Position numbers and translations under genes: made by a program. Shown in pieces: positions 1 through 10,200 of a stretch of DNA of 64,000 nt (within the stretch, counting starts at the first letter, position 1; every line of letters starts with the position of its first letter). The DNA is taken from positions 3,906,001 through 3,970,000 of the forward strand of contig NZ_CP103794.1 in assembly GCF_030388325.1 (NCBI RefSeq), in the 5' to 3' direction. The notes beneath the pieces were generated by a model. The model had not been told where the DNA came from, did no database searches, and worked only from the letters and a program-made list of their open reading frames with translations. Source of the stretch: Flavobacterium johnsoniae (GTDB taxonomy: Bacteria; Bacteroidota; Bacteroidia; Flavobacteriales; Flavobacteriaceae).

Positions 1-120
1 TAGAAACATAGATTCTAATACTTGTAAAAAGGCGTTTCACTTGCATGAACAAACATAGCTATGTATGAGAAACTAGCTTCTTTTTATCTTCTTTTTGAGC
101 AATCAAAAACTATGTTTCTA
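1..120. repeat. Palindromic repeat element, copy A (left end cut by window)
   Basis: The first 11 bases (TAGAAACATAG) are the exact reverse complement of 110-120. Inside are the box AAAAGGCGTTTCACTTG (27-43) and AACAAACATAG (48-58), followed directly by CTATGTATGAGAAACTAG. The same box and flanks recur at 47.5 kb and, inverted, at 49.5 kb. This copy has no extra palindrome between its halves, so it looks like the empty form. The left arm probably continues outside the window. It sits just past the stop of the first gene. Confidence 0.7.
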
Positions 121-144
121 TTTGTTTAAAATAAATCTGTTTTT

Positions 145-711
145 TTATTTATCTATAACTTTTACTAATGTTGGATTGATGCCTAACGGATTCTTGATTA
201 TTTTACAGATTAAAGGAAATTCAGGATTTTTTACAATCCACATTTCTGTTTCATCGATTTGTGCAATTACGTGTAAAGTTTCGACAGTCTTTCCGTCAAT
301 AGAAATACTGCTTTTATCATTATTTTTATCTAAAACGTAAGTTGTATTATTGTATACAAATGAATTATTTTTTACTAAATTTTGATAAGCCGATCTCGAA
401 ATCATGAAAAAAGTTTCAGTTGGTTTTAAATTTAAAACTGGTGCATATTCACCCTGATTAAAACTCAATTCTGTTCCATTTTTTACAGCTTCTGGAAGCA
501 TTACAATACTGCTTTTTACACCTCTAGTTTCTAGTTTAAAAGTTAAACCGTCGCCTGCTGTTTCTGCTTTAAGCGAAAGCGTTCTGGTTTGACCATGAAG
601 CTTGCAAACGTAATTTAGCTCTGTATTATTTTTTATTGTTGGAATGTAATTCTGTGCTATTGCTTTCTGATAAACAACGCAGAAAAGAATCATTAAAAAT
701 ATATTTTTCAT
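145..711 (-). CDS. Small secreted protein of unknown function
   Basis: A protein of about 188 residues that I do not recognise. From the ATG at 711 it opens with a clear signal peptide (KNIFLMILFCVV...AIA, cleavage before Q). The reading frame is open further upstream, but that part overlaps the GH92 gene and lacks a signal, so I reject the longer start; an ATG at 723 (MISK) is the only other reasonable choice. The mature part looks beta-rich, with no cysteine cluster and no catalytic motif I can name. It lies immediately downstream of the GH92 gene on the same strand and is probably co-transcribed, so it may be an accessory periplasmic protein of the mannose-directed locus. Confidence 0.7.
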   Translation of the reverse strand: MKNIFLMILFCVVYQKAIAQNYIPTIKNNTELNYVCKLHGQTRTLSLKAETAGDGLTFKLETRGVKSSIVMLPEAVKNGTELSFNQGEYAPVLNLKPTETFFMISRSAYQNLVKNNSFVYNNTTYVLDKNNDKSSISIDGKTVETLHVIAQIDETEMWIVKNPEFPLICKIIKNPLGINPTLVKVIDK

Positions 712-724
712 CTTGCTTATCATT

Positions 725-2998
725 TTATTTTGCTGGCGGTAAAATTGTTGTTCCCCATTTTGAAGGCTTAGAATCCATTTCAAGAACAAGTTCTCCACCG
801 TTATTAATATCTTCATGTAAAATCCAAGCTTGATTAAAAGGTTTTCCATTCAAAAAAGCTGCTTTTATATATTTGTTTTTATCGCTCATTTTTTTAGTTG
901 TGATTTTGAAACTTTTACCATTTTCTAATTTCATAACTGTTTCTTTAATCAGCGGAGTATTAATCAAGTAATAAGGCTGTCCAGCGTTAGGATATAATCC
1001 CATCATGTGGAAAGCCAACCAAGAAGACATTGCGCCAGAATCATCATTTCCTGGCAAACCTTCGCGAGAAGTGTTGAAACTGTTTTTTATAATTGTTCTG
1101 ATTCTGTCGCTGCTTAAATATGGTTTTCCAATCCAGTGATATAAACAAGGTGTAAGGAATGAAGGTTCGTTGGCAACATTAAATAAATCATTGTCAAAGA
1201 AAGTGTTCAATCTATTTTCAAATGCTTTTTCTCCACCTGATTTTTTTACCAATTCTGGAATATCGTGCGGAAGACTAAATGAATATTCCCAAGAAGTTCC
1301 TTCATAAAAGAAAACACACCAATGGCAAACATACCAAGGCGATTCGATAATTACAGGCGTATATTTAAAAGTCGGTTTCTGGATTTTCGATTCACCAAAA
1401 ACAACATCATCCAACCAGTTTCCAGCGGCATCTTTTGGCATAATAAAACCTTTTGCTCCATTATTTTCATAATCTGCACGCCATAAATTCTGCCAGTTTT
1501 CGGCTTGTTTCATATATTGATTGTACAAATCTGTCTTTCCCAATCCTTTGGCAACAACAGCAATATTATAGTCATTGTATGAATAATCGATAGTTCGGTT
1601 TCCAGCACGATCTGTACCGTACGGAACGTATCCTAATTTCAAATAATCTATCAATCCTCCTCTTCCTTCTTTTTCTTCATTACCTCCAGGAGGAACTGTT
1701 GCATCTTTAAGCATTGCTTGAAGTGCTAATTCATAATCTATTCCTTTTAAGTTTTTTACAAAAGCATCAGCCAAAACAACTTCAGCATTTGAACCTCCTT
1801 GTGTTCTTCCGTTATCGTTTCCGCTTCTTCCTTCTGGCAAGTAGCCTTCGCGCTTGTAAATATTTAACATGGCGTTGATAATATCAACTTTTCGCTTAGA
1901 ATCTATCAATGTAATTAATGGACTAGAAGTTCTAAATGTGTCCCAAATAGTATAAAAATCATCGTAATAAGGCTCATCATTTGTCCATAACGGATTTTCT
2001 CCTGTACGGTCAACAGGCATAATCATGGTGTGATACAAACCGGTGTAGAACATTTTTTTATATTCTTCTGAAGTGTCTGCAGAAAGCTGAATTCTATTTA
2101 ATAAATTTTCCCATTTATTTTCTAATGCTACTAAAACATTATCGAAATTCCAATGCGGAATTTCAACCTCAATATTGTTTTTTGCTTTTAATTCACTTAA
2201 AAAAGAAATTCCGATTTTTACATTTAATTCCTCTTTTCCAGAATTTCCAAAAGAAAGTAAAGCTGCTGTTTTCTTTCCAGAATCAAACTGCGCTTTTTGA
2301 TTGTTATAAAATTTTCCGTCTTTAAAAGTTACAAATTTTGCAATTGGCTGATCGAAAGTTGCCCAGAAATAAACAGTATAAGCGCGACCGTTATTCCATC
2401 CGCCTCTAATTCTGCTGTAGCCTCTAACTTCTGTATCAGAAACAATTTCGATTTGCGAGCCTACAAATTGCTGTGCTTCTCTAGCGTCTGGAATTTTTTC
2501 TTCACCAAGAAAAAAACCTGGATCTATTTTTAATTCTTTAGATGTGTTTTTTGGGTACGTAAAACGATAAAACGACACTTTTTCTCCTGTCGTTATTTCT
2601 GTTTTAATTTTATTTTCTTTAAAAACAGTTTCATAATAACCTAGTTTAACATTTTCTTCTGCTCTAAACGAAGTCTGATCCATTTTATCTAAAGCTCCAG
2701 AAAAAGGCATAATCTGAATATTTCCGTATTTTGGACCTCCTCCAGTTCCGCTTACGTGCACTTGGCTAAAACCTGTAACTTCTTTCGGAATTGGCAACCA
2801 GCCACTGTTTGGGCTTGAAGTACAATCTGGACTTGGTTTTACCATTCCGTAAGGACAAGACGGACCAATAAAAACTCTCCCAACTCCTTCTGAACCAATC
2901 ATCGGATCAACATATTGATGAACTTTTGATTGTGCATAATTTTCGATTGCAACAAGAAAGCTAATCGCTAAGAAAATGATAGACTTTGGATTTTTCAT
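725..2998 (-). CDS. GH92 family alpha-mannosidase (canonical catalytic Glu)
   Basis: A 757-residue secreted enzyme with an N-terminal signal peptide ending near NYAQ. Family GH92 is recognised from DPMIGSEG and VFIGPSCPYGMVKPSPD near the N-terminus (beta-sandwich domain), the (alpha/alpha)6 barrel after about residue 270, and the motifs ANEPS (Glu611) and GNDDSGAMSSW (651-653 region). Known GH92 enzymes are inverting, calcium-dependent exo-alpha-mannosidases; the Glu of N-E-P-S is their general acid and an Asp of the GNDD motif belongs to the base pair. The length is normal for the family. The gene follows a second GH92 gene by 21 bp in the same direction, downstream of a SusC/SusD pair, so its likely role is trimming alpha-mannosides in the periplasm or at the outer membrane. 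The linkage specificity cannot be read from the sequence. Confidence 0.93.
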   Translation of the reverse strand: MKNPKSIIFLAISFLVAIENYAQSKVHQYVDPMIGSEGVGRVFIGPSCPYGMVKPSPDCTSSPNSGWLPIPKEVTGFSQVHVSGTGGGPKYGNIQIMPFSGALDKMDQTSFRAEENVKLGYYETVFKENKIKTEITTGEKVSFYRFTYPKNTSKELKIDPGFFLGEEKIPDAREAQQFVGSQIEIVSDTEVRGYSRIRGGWNNGRAYTVYFWATFDQPIAKFVTFKDGKFYNNQKAQFDSGKKTAALLSFGNSGKEELNVKIGISFLSELKAKNNIEVEIPHWNFDNVLVALENKWENLLNRIQLSADTSEEYKKMFYTGLYHTMIMPVDRTGENPLWTNDEPYYDDFYTIWDTFRTSSPLITLIDSKRKVDIINAMLNIYKREGYLPEGRSGNDNGRTQGGSNAEVVLADAFVKNLKGIDYELALQAMLKDATVPPGGNEEKEGRGGLIDYLKLGYVPYGTDRAGNRTIDYSYNDYNIAVVAKGLGKTDLYNQYMKQAENWQNLWRADYENNGAKGFIMPKDAAGNWLDDVVFGESKIQKPTFKYTPVIIESPWYVCHWCVFFYEGTSWEYSFSLPHDIPELVKKSGGEKAFENRLNTFFDNDLFNVANEPSFLTPCLYHWIGKPYLSSDRIRTIIKNSFNTSREGLPGNDDSGAMSSWLAFHMMGLYPNAGQPYYLINTPLIKETVMKLENGKSFKITTKKMSDKNKYIKAAFLNGKPFNQAWILHEDINNGGELVLEMDSKPSKWGTTILPPAK

Positions 2999-3019
2999 TT
3001 AATGTTATTTTCTTTAATA

Positions 3020-5332
3020 TTAGGGGTTTGATGTATTTGACATTTCTAAAACTAATTCTCCGCCATTTGTAATATCTTGATGCGAAAGAGTAAAATTCTG
3101 AACTTCTTTATTGTTGAATTTTAAATCTTTGATGTAAACATTTTCTACGCTATTATTTTGCGCTTTAATTACAAATGTTTTTCCAGAATAATATTTCGGA
3201 TTCAGATCAATAGTTATTTTATTGAAGATTGGACTTCCGATTTGATAAACGGCATCTTTGTCTGTTCCTCCATTCATTTGAAATAAACCTAATTTTAGCA
3301 AAACATTCAAACTTCCCATTAATCCTTGATCTTCATCTCCATTATAACCTGTTGCAGGCGATAATCCGCTGAAAGTTTCTTTGACTACATTTCTTGTCCA
3401 ATATTGTGTTAAATCTGGTCTTCCTAAAACGGTAAAAATATTAGAAGTTTGCATCGAAGGCTGATTTCCAAAATTTACTGGAATCCTACTAAACTCTGGA
3501 TGCAATTCTGCATCGTGCGATGTTCCAGAAGTATATTTTTGATTTTTAGCCGTTTCAAATTGTGCATTTAATTTTAAAATGGCTTTTTCTTTTCCACCCA
3601 TTAATTCTGCTAAACTAAGAATATCATGCGGTACAAACCATGTTGATTGCGCTCCGTTTGATTCAATAAATCCATTTTCATATTGATACGGATCATAATT
3701 TTCTCTCCATTTTCCTTTTACATCTTTTGGACGCATCCAGCCAATTGTTGCATCAAAAACATTTTGATAGTTTTTTGATCTCTTTATAAAATAATTATAA
3801 TCTTCATTATTATTTAGTTTTTTAGCCAATTGAGCCAAAGTCCAATCTTGATAAGCGTATTCTAAAGTCTGACTTGCACCGTCTTCATGGCTTCCAAAAT
3901 TGCCATCAGGAAGCGGATACGGCACATATCCTTTTTCTAAATAATATTTTAGTCCACCGCCAATACTTGTATTGTGTTCGTAACCCGCTTTTGCCATTAT
4001 TCCGCCTTCCATATGACCTTTTTTTAATGCCACATAAATAGCTTCTAAATCGTCTTTTACAATTCCTTTTTGAATAGCGCTTACAATAAAAGGCGTTGCA
4101 GAAGCTCCCGTCATTACATACGTATCATTTCCTCCAGATGGTCCACGCGGAATTGAACCTCCGTCTTTATAATACTGCATCAGCGAATACACAAACTCTT
4201 CCATAATCTCAGGATAAACCAATCCCCATAGATTATTAATCGTCCATTGCGCTCCCCAAAATGCATCCGAATTATAATGATTGAATTTCGGTTTTCCGTC
4301 GGCGTTTAAAGGTAAATGTCCTATCCTGAACGTGTCCCCAGTATTATCAGGATAGGATCCATTTGCATCACTGATCTTTTTTCTCCCTTGCAGAGCATGC
4401 CATAAATCAGTGTAAAATCTTCTTTGATCGGTTTCTGTTCCGCCTTCAATTTTTATTCTTCCTAATAAATTGCTCCATTCGTTTCTGGAATCAGCAACAG
4501 TTTTATCAAAATCCCAATGTGTTAATTCGGTTTCGATATTGTTATTGGCGTTTTCAATAGAAGTATAAGAAATACCGACTTTCATCAATACTTTATCTTT
4601 AGTTTTAGCAAAATGAATCAAATAATTTCCTGTTGCATTATCTCTTTCTAAAGAAGTAATTGGCTGATTGGTTTTAACTTTAAAAAATACCGTTAATGGT
4701 TTTGGACGCCTAAAATTTGTACTTAAAACTAAAGATCCAGAAAGTTCAAAATCATTGTTTTTTTCTAATTTTCCATCCGTATTATCACATGGTCCTAAAA
4801 CAGTATTCAAATTAAAAAGTACCGCCTTTTGAGCATTCGCAGGAAAAGTATATTTATGAAAACCAACTCTTGCCGTACTTGTTAATTCTGCTGTTATTTG
4901 ATATCTGTCTAGTTTTAAAGAATGATATCCAGGTGTAATAATCTCTTTTTGATGATTAAATTTGGAATAAAAATCTTTGAAAACAATTGCCTTGTTTTCA
5001 TTTGAAACTGTAACAGGCATTATAGATACACCAGACATTTGCCATTCGTGAACGTGACTAAAACCTTTAACTGTATCGGTTGTATATTTATAACCGCCTC
5101 CCCAATCGCCTTTAATTTCTGTATCTGGACTCAAATTTACCATTCCAAACGGACGGCTCGCAGATGAAAAGTAAAACCATCTTGAGTTTTCAGTGTCCAA
5201 CAACGGGTAAACCATATCTGAGATTTGTTTCTTTTTTAGAGAAATTGATTTTTGAGCGTTGCATGACATTAAAAAAATAAGAGTTAAACTTATTACGATA
5301 CGTCCTATTTTAAAGATTTTATTGAATTCCAT
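3020..5332 (-). CDS. GH92 family glycosidase with Gln in place of the catalytic Glu
   Basis: A 770-residue GH92 homologue. The N-terminus is hydrophobic and ends in LIFLMSCNAQ, consistent with a lipoprotein signal (Cys near residue 24). The N-terminal beta-sandwich carries SSASRPFGMVNLSPD, and the barrel follows. At the position of the usual GNEPS motif it reads FGNQPS (Gln624), and the base motif reads GDEDQG (666-668). In characterised GH92 enzymes the Glu is the general acid; a Gln here is known, from memory, in a mannosyl-phosphate-cleaving member whose phosphate leaving group needs no acid. The other GH92 here keeps Glu, so the two are not redundant. The gene lies 328 bp downstream of susD, beyond a terminator-like hairpin. 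The family call is firm; the mannosyl-phosphate idea is inference. Confidence 0.9.
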   Translation of the reverse strand: MEFNKIFKIGRIVISLTLIFLMSCNAQKSISLKKKQISDMVYPLLDTENSRWFYFSSASRPFGMVNLSPDTEIKGDWGGGYKYTTDTVKGFSHVHEWQMSGVSIMPVTVSNENKAIVFKDFYSKFNHQKEIITPGYHSLKLDRYQITAELTSTARVGFHKYTFPANAQKAVLFNLNTVLGPCDNTDGKLEKNNDFELSGSLVLSTNFRRPKPLTVFFKVKTNQPITSLERDNATGNYLIHFAKTKDKVLMKVGISYTSIENANNNIETELTHWDFDKTVADSRNEWSNLLGRIKIEGGTETDQRRFYTDLWHALQGRKKISDANGSYPDNTGDTFRIGHLPLNADGKPKFNHYNSDAFWGAQWTINNLWGLVYPEIMEEFVYSLMQYYKDGGSIPRGPSGGNDTYVMTGASATPFIVSAIQKGIVKDDLEAIYVALKKGHMEGGIMAKAGYEHNTSIGGGLKYYLEKGYVPYPLPDGNFGSHEDGASQTLEYAYQDWTLAQLAKKLNNNEDYNYFIKRSKNYQNVFDATIGWMRPKDVKGKWRENYDPYQYENGFIESNGAQSTWFVPHDILSLAELMGGKEKAILKLNAQFETAKNQKYTSGTSHDAELHPEFSRIPVNFGNQPSMQTSNIFTVLGRPDLTQYWTRNVVKETFSGLSPATGYNGDEDQGLMGSLNVLLKLGLFQMNGGTDKDAVYQIGSPIFNKITIDLNPKYYSGKTFVIKAQNNSVENVYIKDLKFNNKEVQNFTLSHQDITNGGELVLEMSNTSNP

Positions 5333-5464
5333 GTATGTGAGGCAATATTAGTTTAAAAAGTTTTTTTCAATGTTTACTTATCATTAAATCGAAAACAAAA
5401 GGCAGTAGAAATGCTAGAGAATTATTGATGTTAACATAATCTCTAATTAATTTAACAGAATGTT

Positions 5465-5517
5465 ACAAAGCTTAATTTTCAATCTTGAGACCAAAACAAG
5501 ATGCTATTAAGCTTTGT
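5465..5517. promoter_or_regulatory. Spaced 12-bp inverted repeat upstream of the GH92 genes
   Basis: ACAAAGCTTAAT at 5465-5476 is the exact reverse complement of ATTAAGCTTTGT at 5506-5517, with 29 bases between. It lies in the 328-bp gap between susD and the GH92 pair, about 130 bp before the GH92 start. It could be an operator or a large leader stem-loop. I could not find a confident -7 (TAnnTTTG) element in this gap, and I see nothing else in it apart from the terminator at 5586-5619. Confidence 0.4.
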
Positions 5518-5585
5518 TTCATTCAAAAAAAATAAACTGAACTGATTCTCACGAGCAACTGAAAAAACCAGCTTTCTTTTGTAAA

Positions 5586-5619
5586 AAAAGGAGAAGATTT
5601 TTGACTCTCCTCTCCTTTT
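5586..5619 (-). terminator. Rho-independent terminator after susD
   Basis: A 9-bp stem, AAAAGGAGA (5586-5594) with TCTCCTTTT (5611-5619), followed on the minus strand by a T-run (5580-5589). It lies about 40 bp past the susD stop. It would end or attenuate the susCD transcript before the GH92 genes and so could set their lower expression. Confidence 0.65.
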
Positions 5620-5660
5620 AAAATTAAATTACAAATGTGTACTTAACTAAATTCTTATTT

Positions 5661-7274
5661 TTAATATCCAGTATTTTGAGTAAGAGCTGGATTTAATACC
5701 ATTGCATTTGTTGGAATTGGGAAAACACGACGGTAAACATCTGTATTTGTTTTGTACCCCCATTGTCCTTCATATTTTCCAAAACGGATCATATCGTTTC
5801 TGTGCCATGCTTCCCAAGTAAATTCACGGCTTCTTTCTTTGTAAAGATCTTCTAAAGTTACACCGCTCAAAGCTGCAGAAGTAGTACGGTTAGAACGTAC
5901 CATATTTACTAATGCATCTGCACTTTGTCCTAATGTAACTGGTCCTCCACGAAGGATTGATTCTGCTTTCATTAAAAGGATATCTGAATAACGCAAGAAA
6001 GGAACGTCGTTCTTTTGGTTACGGTTTGTAGAAGTTGCATCTGGATAGAATTTAATATTTCTATATCCCATATTCCAAGCAATTTCATCATTTCCAAGAT
6101 CCATTAAAGCAACGCTTTGACGAAGGATAATATCTGGCGTTAAATTTACTTGATATGTGTAAGTAGCACCACCGTCAGAACCTGTGTAAAATTGATCGTA
6201 TCCTTTTTTAGTTGTTGTAACCATTACTGGCGTAACACCATCATTCATGTATTGAAGACCTGTAAGCCATTGTCTGTTACGAATATCATTTACATCATTA
6301 AAGTAAGCGTAAAATTCTGGAAGCGTACTTCTTGGTGCACTTGGAGTGTACGGAAGACCAAATTTAGCTCTTTCCGAACGAGGCACATCATAACGTGCGT
6401 GATACATCTGACCATTGAAACCAACTGTTACTGCCGCTGGATCGTAAGGAACTGCAAAGATGAATTCTTTCATTGCTGGTCCGTTTGTTGGATAAAACAT
6501 CTGAAGATAAGTCGCTCTTGGTTCAACAGCATATAAGCCAGAATTAATAACTTCATCACAAGCTGCAATACATTCGTTGTAACGTGCAGTTCCTGTATAT
6601 ATGTTTGCATTCAAATACAATTTAGCCAACATTGCATTAGCTGTTTGTTTGTTTGGTCTTCCGTAAGTAGTAACACCAGATGCTGGATTTAAATTAGGAA
6701 CTGCGCTTTTTAATTCTTTTTCGATAAAATTGAAAACTTCTGCTCTTGGCGTTTTAGCGTGAGAAGTAAAATCTCCGTACAAAGTATCTAAAGGAACATC
6801 ACCGTAACTATCCATTAACATGAAATAAGAAATGGCACGCATTGTTTTTAATTCTGAAATCAACGTTTTTTTGTCTGCACCTTCTGGCATTGTTTGTCTT
6901 AAGATAGAAATCGCTTGATTGCTTGTTCCAATCACTTTAGATGACCAATCCCAAAGACTTCCGATGATTCCGTTATCTGCATTCCAATCATGGTAATGCA
7001 TTGCAATATAGTTTCTGTTATCAAACCAGTTACCTCCTCTTGCAGGCAGAATAGCTTCGTCTGTAGACAAAGATTGCGACCACCACCAAGCAAATGAGAA
7101 CTCACCACGAAAGGCTGCATAAACTGGACCTGTTGTCTGAATATATTGTGTTGGATTTTGAGGAAATACTTCTGGTGTTAATTGAGTTGTAATAGGCACT
7201 TCTAGATCGTCGCAAGACCATACTAAACCAGCTAAAAGCACTGGAAGACCTAAATATTTTAATATCTTTTTCAT
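5661..7274 (-). CDS. SusD/RagB-family surface glycan-binding lipoprotein
   Basis: A 537-residue SusD-like protein. It has a lipoprotein signal with the cysteine in LVWSCDDLE; the acidic residues after Cys fit export to the cell surface. The alpha-helical TPR-like fold is suggested by typical SusD stretches: LISELKTMRAISYFMLMDSYGDVP near residues 140-160 (central part only), PFLRYSDILLMKAES about 90 residues from the end, and the terminal RSREFTWEAWHRNDMIRFG region. SusD proteins bind glycan and lid the SusC transporter. The gene starts 18 bp after susC on the same strand, the usual arrangement. The neighbouring GH92 and GH89 genes suggest a ligand containing mannose and N-acetylglucosamine; this protein alone does not prove that. 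Confidence 0.95.
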   Translation of the reverse strand: MKKILKYLGLPVLLAGLVWSCDDLEVPITTQLTPEVFPQNPTQYIQTTGPVYAAFRGEFSFAWWWSQSLSTDEAILPARGGNWFDNRNYIAMHYHDWNADNGIIGSLWDWSSKVIGTSNQAISILRQTMPEGADKKTLISELKTMRAISYFMLMDSYGDVPLDTLYGDFTSHAKTPRAEVFNFIEKELKSAVPNLNPASGVTTYGRPNKQTANAMLAKLYLNANIYTGTARYNECIAACDEVINSGLYAVEPRATYLQMFYPTNGPAMKEFIFAVPYDPAAVTVGFNGQMYHARYDVPRSERAKFGLPYTPSAPRSTLPEFYAYFNDVNDIRNRQWLTGLQYMNDGVTPVMVTTTKKGYDQFYTGSDGGATYTYQVNLTPDIILRQSVALMDLGNDEIAWNMGYRNIKFYPDATSTNRNQKNDVPFLRYSDILLMKAESILRGGPVTLGQSADALVNMVRSNRTTSAALSGVTLEDLYKERSREFTWEAWHRNDMIRFGKYEGQWGYKTNTDVYRRVFPIPTNAMVLNPALTQNTGY

Positions 7275-7292
7275 AATTTTTGAATTTAATTT

Positions 7293-10200
7293 TTAGAAGC
7301 TAACGTTTAAACCGAACATATACGTTCTAGTTTTTGGATAGAAGTTATTAGAATCTACACCTGGAGCAGTTCCTCCTTGTTCAACCTCTGGGTCAATACC
7401 TGTGTACTTCGTAATAACAAACACATTGTTAATCGTTTGGTAAATACGTACACTGCTGATGTACCTTCCAACTTTACCAAAATTATATCCTAAAGTCATG
7501 TTGTCTAATCTTAAATAACTACCGTCTTCAATAAAACGATCAGAATATTTATAAGAGTTAAGGTCGTTTGGTGACTCATTTCCTGCGTCAACTAAAATAT
7601 TATTGGTCATTGCTGTACTTGGTCTGAAAAGATCGGCACGAGTTGCATTGAAAATTTTGTTACCAAATACTCCTCTGAAGAAAATGCTTAAATCAAATTT
7701 TTTGTATTGAAAGTTATTTCCCCATCCAAGTAATAATTTTGGCTGTGCACTTCCTGCGTAATGATAATCTACTCCAATTTGAGGTGTAGTTGTCAAATTA
7801 CCGTTTTTGTCATAATACTGAGAAACTCCATCAGCATTTTTTCCTGCATATTTCAATGTAAAGAATTGTCCTAATGGTTTTCCTTCTTTGAAAATTTGTA
7901 AAGTACTTCCTGTTTGTCCGCCTCCATCTGGCTGAACTCTTCGAATAGAATCTCCACCAACGAAGAATGGGCTAGTTAATTTTACGATTTCATTTTTATT
8001 ATGCGCTAAGTTCAAATTAGTCGTCCAGCTGAAATCTGCTGTTTTAACAGGAGTTGTGCTTAAACTAAGTTCGATACCTTTATTAGACATAGTTCCTCCG
8101 TTTGCTACAATAGAACCTACTGGTACCAATACTGGATTAACATTATAGTTGAAGATCATATCTGTTGTTTTTTTGTCGTAAACATCAATAGATCCCGTTA
8201 CTTTTCCTTTTAACAGAGAGAAATCAAGTCCAATGTTTGCAGTAGCCGTTTTTTCCCATTTCAAATCTGGATTAGCTGCTTGGTTTGGTCCGTAAGCACC
8301 AATCTGCTGTCCGTTATAATAGAAAGTTCCTAAACTACCAGAAATAAATTGCGCTGTGTAAGCATTAAATCCAGAAGAGTTTCCTGTAACTCCCCAGCTT
8401 CCTCTTAATTTCAAATCACTAAAAAATTCTTGATTCTGCATGAAGCTTTCTTTGTCAATTCTCCAAGCACCACCCACAGAAGGGAAATATCCCCATTGGT
8501 TGTTAGCTCCAAACATTGATCCACCATCTCGTCTGATAGATCCTTGTAAAAGATATTTATCTTTATAATTGTAGTTTAAACGCGCGAAGTAAGCAATTAA
8601 ACGTGTTTTTTGATATGCTTTACTATCTCCAAAATTCACTACATAACCATTCACAGAAGTGTAATTACTTAAAGCAAGGTTATTGTATCCTACATTATCA
8701 ACCGGGAAATTTGTTGTAGTTGCTTGAAACCCGTCTCCTAATGTATTTTCTTGCCAAGAATAACCTAAAACAGCTTTTACTTTATGAGATCCAAAAGTTC
8801 TATCCCAAGTAAAGAAACTCTCGATAATATTATTTCTAGTTTCGTAAGAATTTCTCAAAGCAGAACCATTTACACCAAAATTAACCAATGTTTTTGTCAA
8901 AGGTGGATCTGGGTTGTTGTAAAAGTTCGCACTATTATATTGCGAATAATAGCTATCATAGAATTCTCCGTGTGAAGACGTTAATCTTTGGTGTGCTAAA
9001 TTTAAGTTATAAGTAATTCCAAATGGAAGTTTTACTTCTGCTGTAAGATTACCAACAAGGTTATTTGTTGTAGTTTCATCTGTTCCATGTTCAATCAAAG
9101 CAACTGGGTTAAAATATCCTGGGCTAATGAAGTTTTCGAAAAAACTTCCGTCGGCATTTCTAACTGGAGAAACTGGTAAATAACTTGCTGCTTGCAGAAG
9201 TACCGTATTACGTTGTGGTACGTTTTGGTAATCTGTTTTAGAATTTGTTACATTTAATCCAAATTTCACTTTATCATCAAAAGCAAATTGTTCAACAGAT
9301 AAACGTGCAATGATACGAGAGAAATCACTTTTCTGCATTACTCCTTCTCTGTTAAGAGATGTAATACTTGCTGTATAGTTTCCGTGATCTCCACCACCGC
9401 TCATAGATAAATTATGGCTGGTAGACATTGCGCGACCTGGTCTCATAATTTCTTTTAACCAGTTTGTGTTTGCGCCTTTATCATTTTCTGGAGTAAAGTT
9501 CAAATTGTTTTTAGTTGTAAAAGCTCTCAACTGATCTGCATTCATCATATCCAGATTATTAGAAACTTCTTCAAAACCAACATATCCATTGTATGCAATT
9601 TGCGTTCTACCTTTACTACCTTTTTTAGTAGTTACCATGATAACTCCATTTGCAGCACGGTTACCATAAATTGCCGTTGCAGCGGCATCTTTTAAAACAT
9701 CGATTGAAGCGATATCGTCTGGTGAAATTACCGAAATATCAACTCCCGGAATACCATCGATTACATAAAATGGTCCTTGAGAACTATTTAATGTCGAAAC
9801 TCCACGCATCACTACAGAAGCTGTTTTTGTTGGATCACCGCTTGAAGAGATATTCAAACCAGAAACTTTACCTTGTAAAAGCTGTCCAACATCACTAATT
9901 GCTCCTTTGTTCAGTTCTTCTGCTTTAATAGAAGTTACAGAAGTAGTAAGGTTTTTACGGCTTCCTTTTCCGTATCCAACTACAACAACTTGTTCAAGAT
10001 TGTTTGTAGTAGATTGTAATTTAATTGAATAATTAGATTTTGTTCCGTCTAATTTTAAAGTTTGATCATCAAACCCAATAAAAGAAATGACTAATACTGC
10101 ATTTTTGTTTGAAACTGAAAATCTAAATTTTCCATCAAAATCTGTTGTTACAGTATTTGTTGTACCCTTTTCGAGTATGTTCGCGGCTGGCAGAGGAATA

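Noticed and set aside
636..833. Frame of 65 codons on the plus strand over the first two genes
   Set aside because: It crosses the boundary of two well-supported minus-strand genes and has no recognisable feature.
712..849. N-terminal extension of the first small secreted protein
   Set aside because: The extension overlaps the GH92 coding end and pushes the signal peptide about 46 residues inward; the ATG at 711 gives a normal signal peptide.
6150..6536. Open frames of 60-140 codons on the strand opposite susD, susC and other large genes
   Set aside because: They are shadows of the long minus-strand genes: no signal peptide pattern, no family motif, no credible spacing, and the opposite frame encodes conserved domains throughout.
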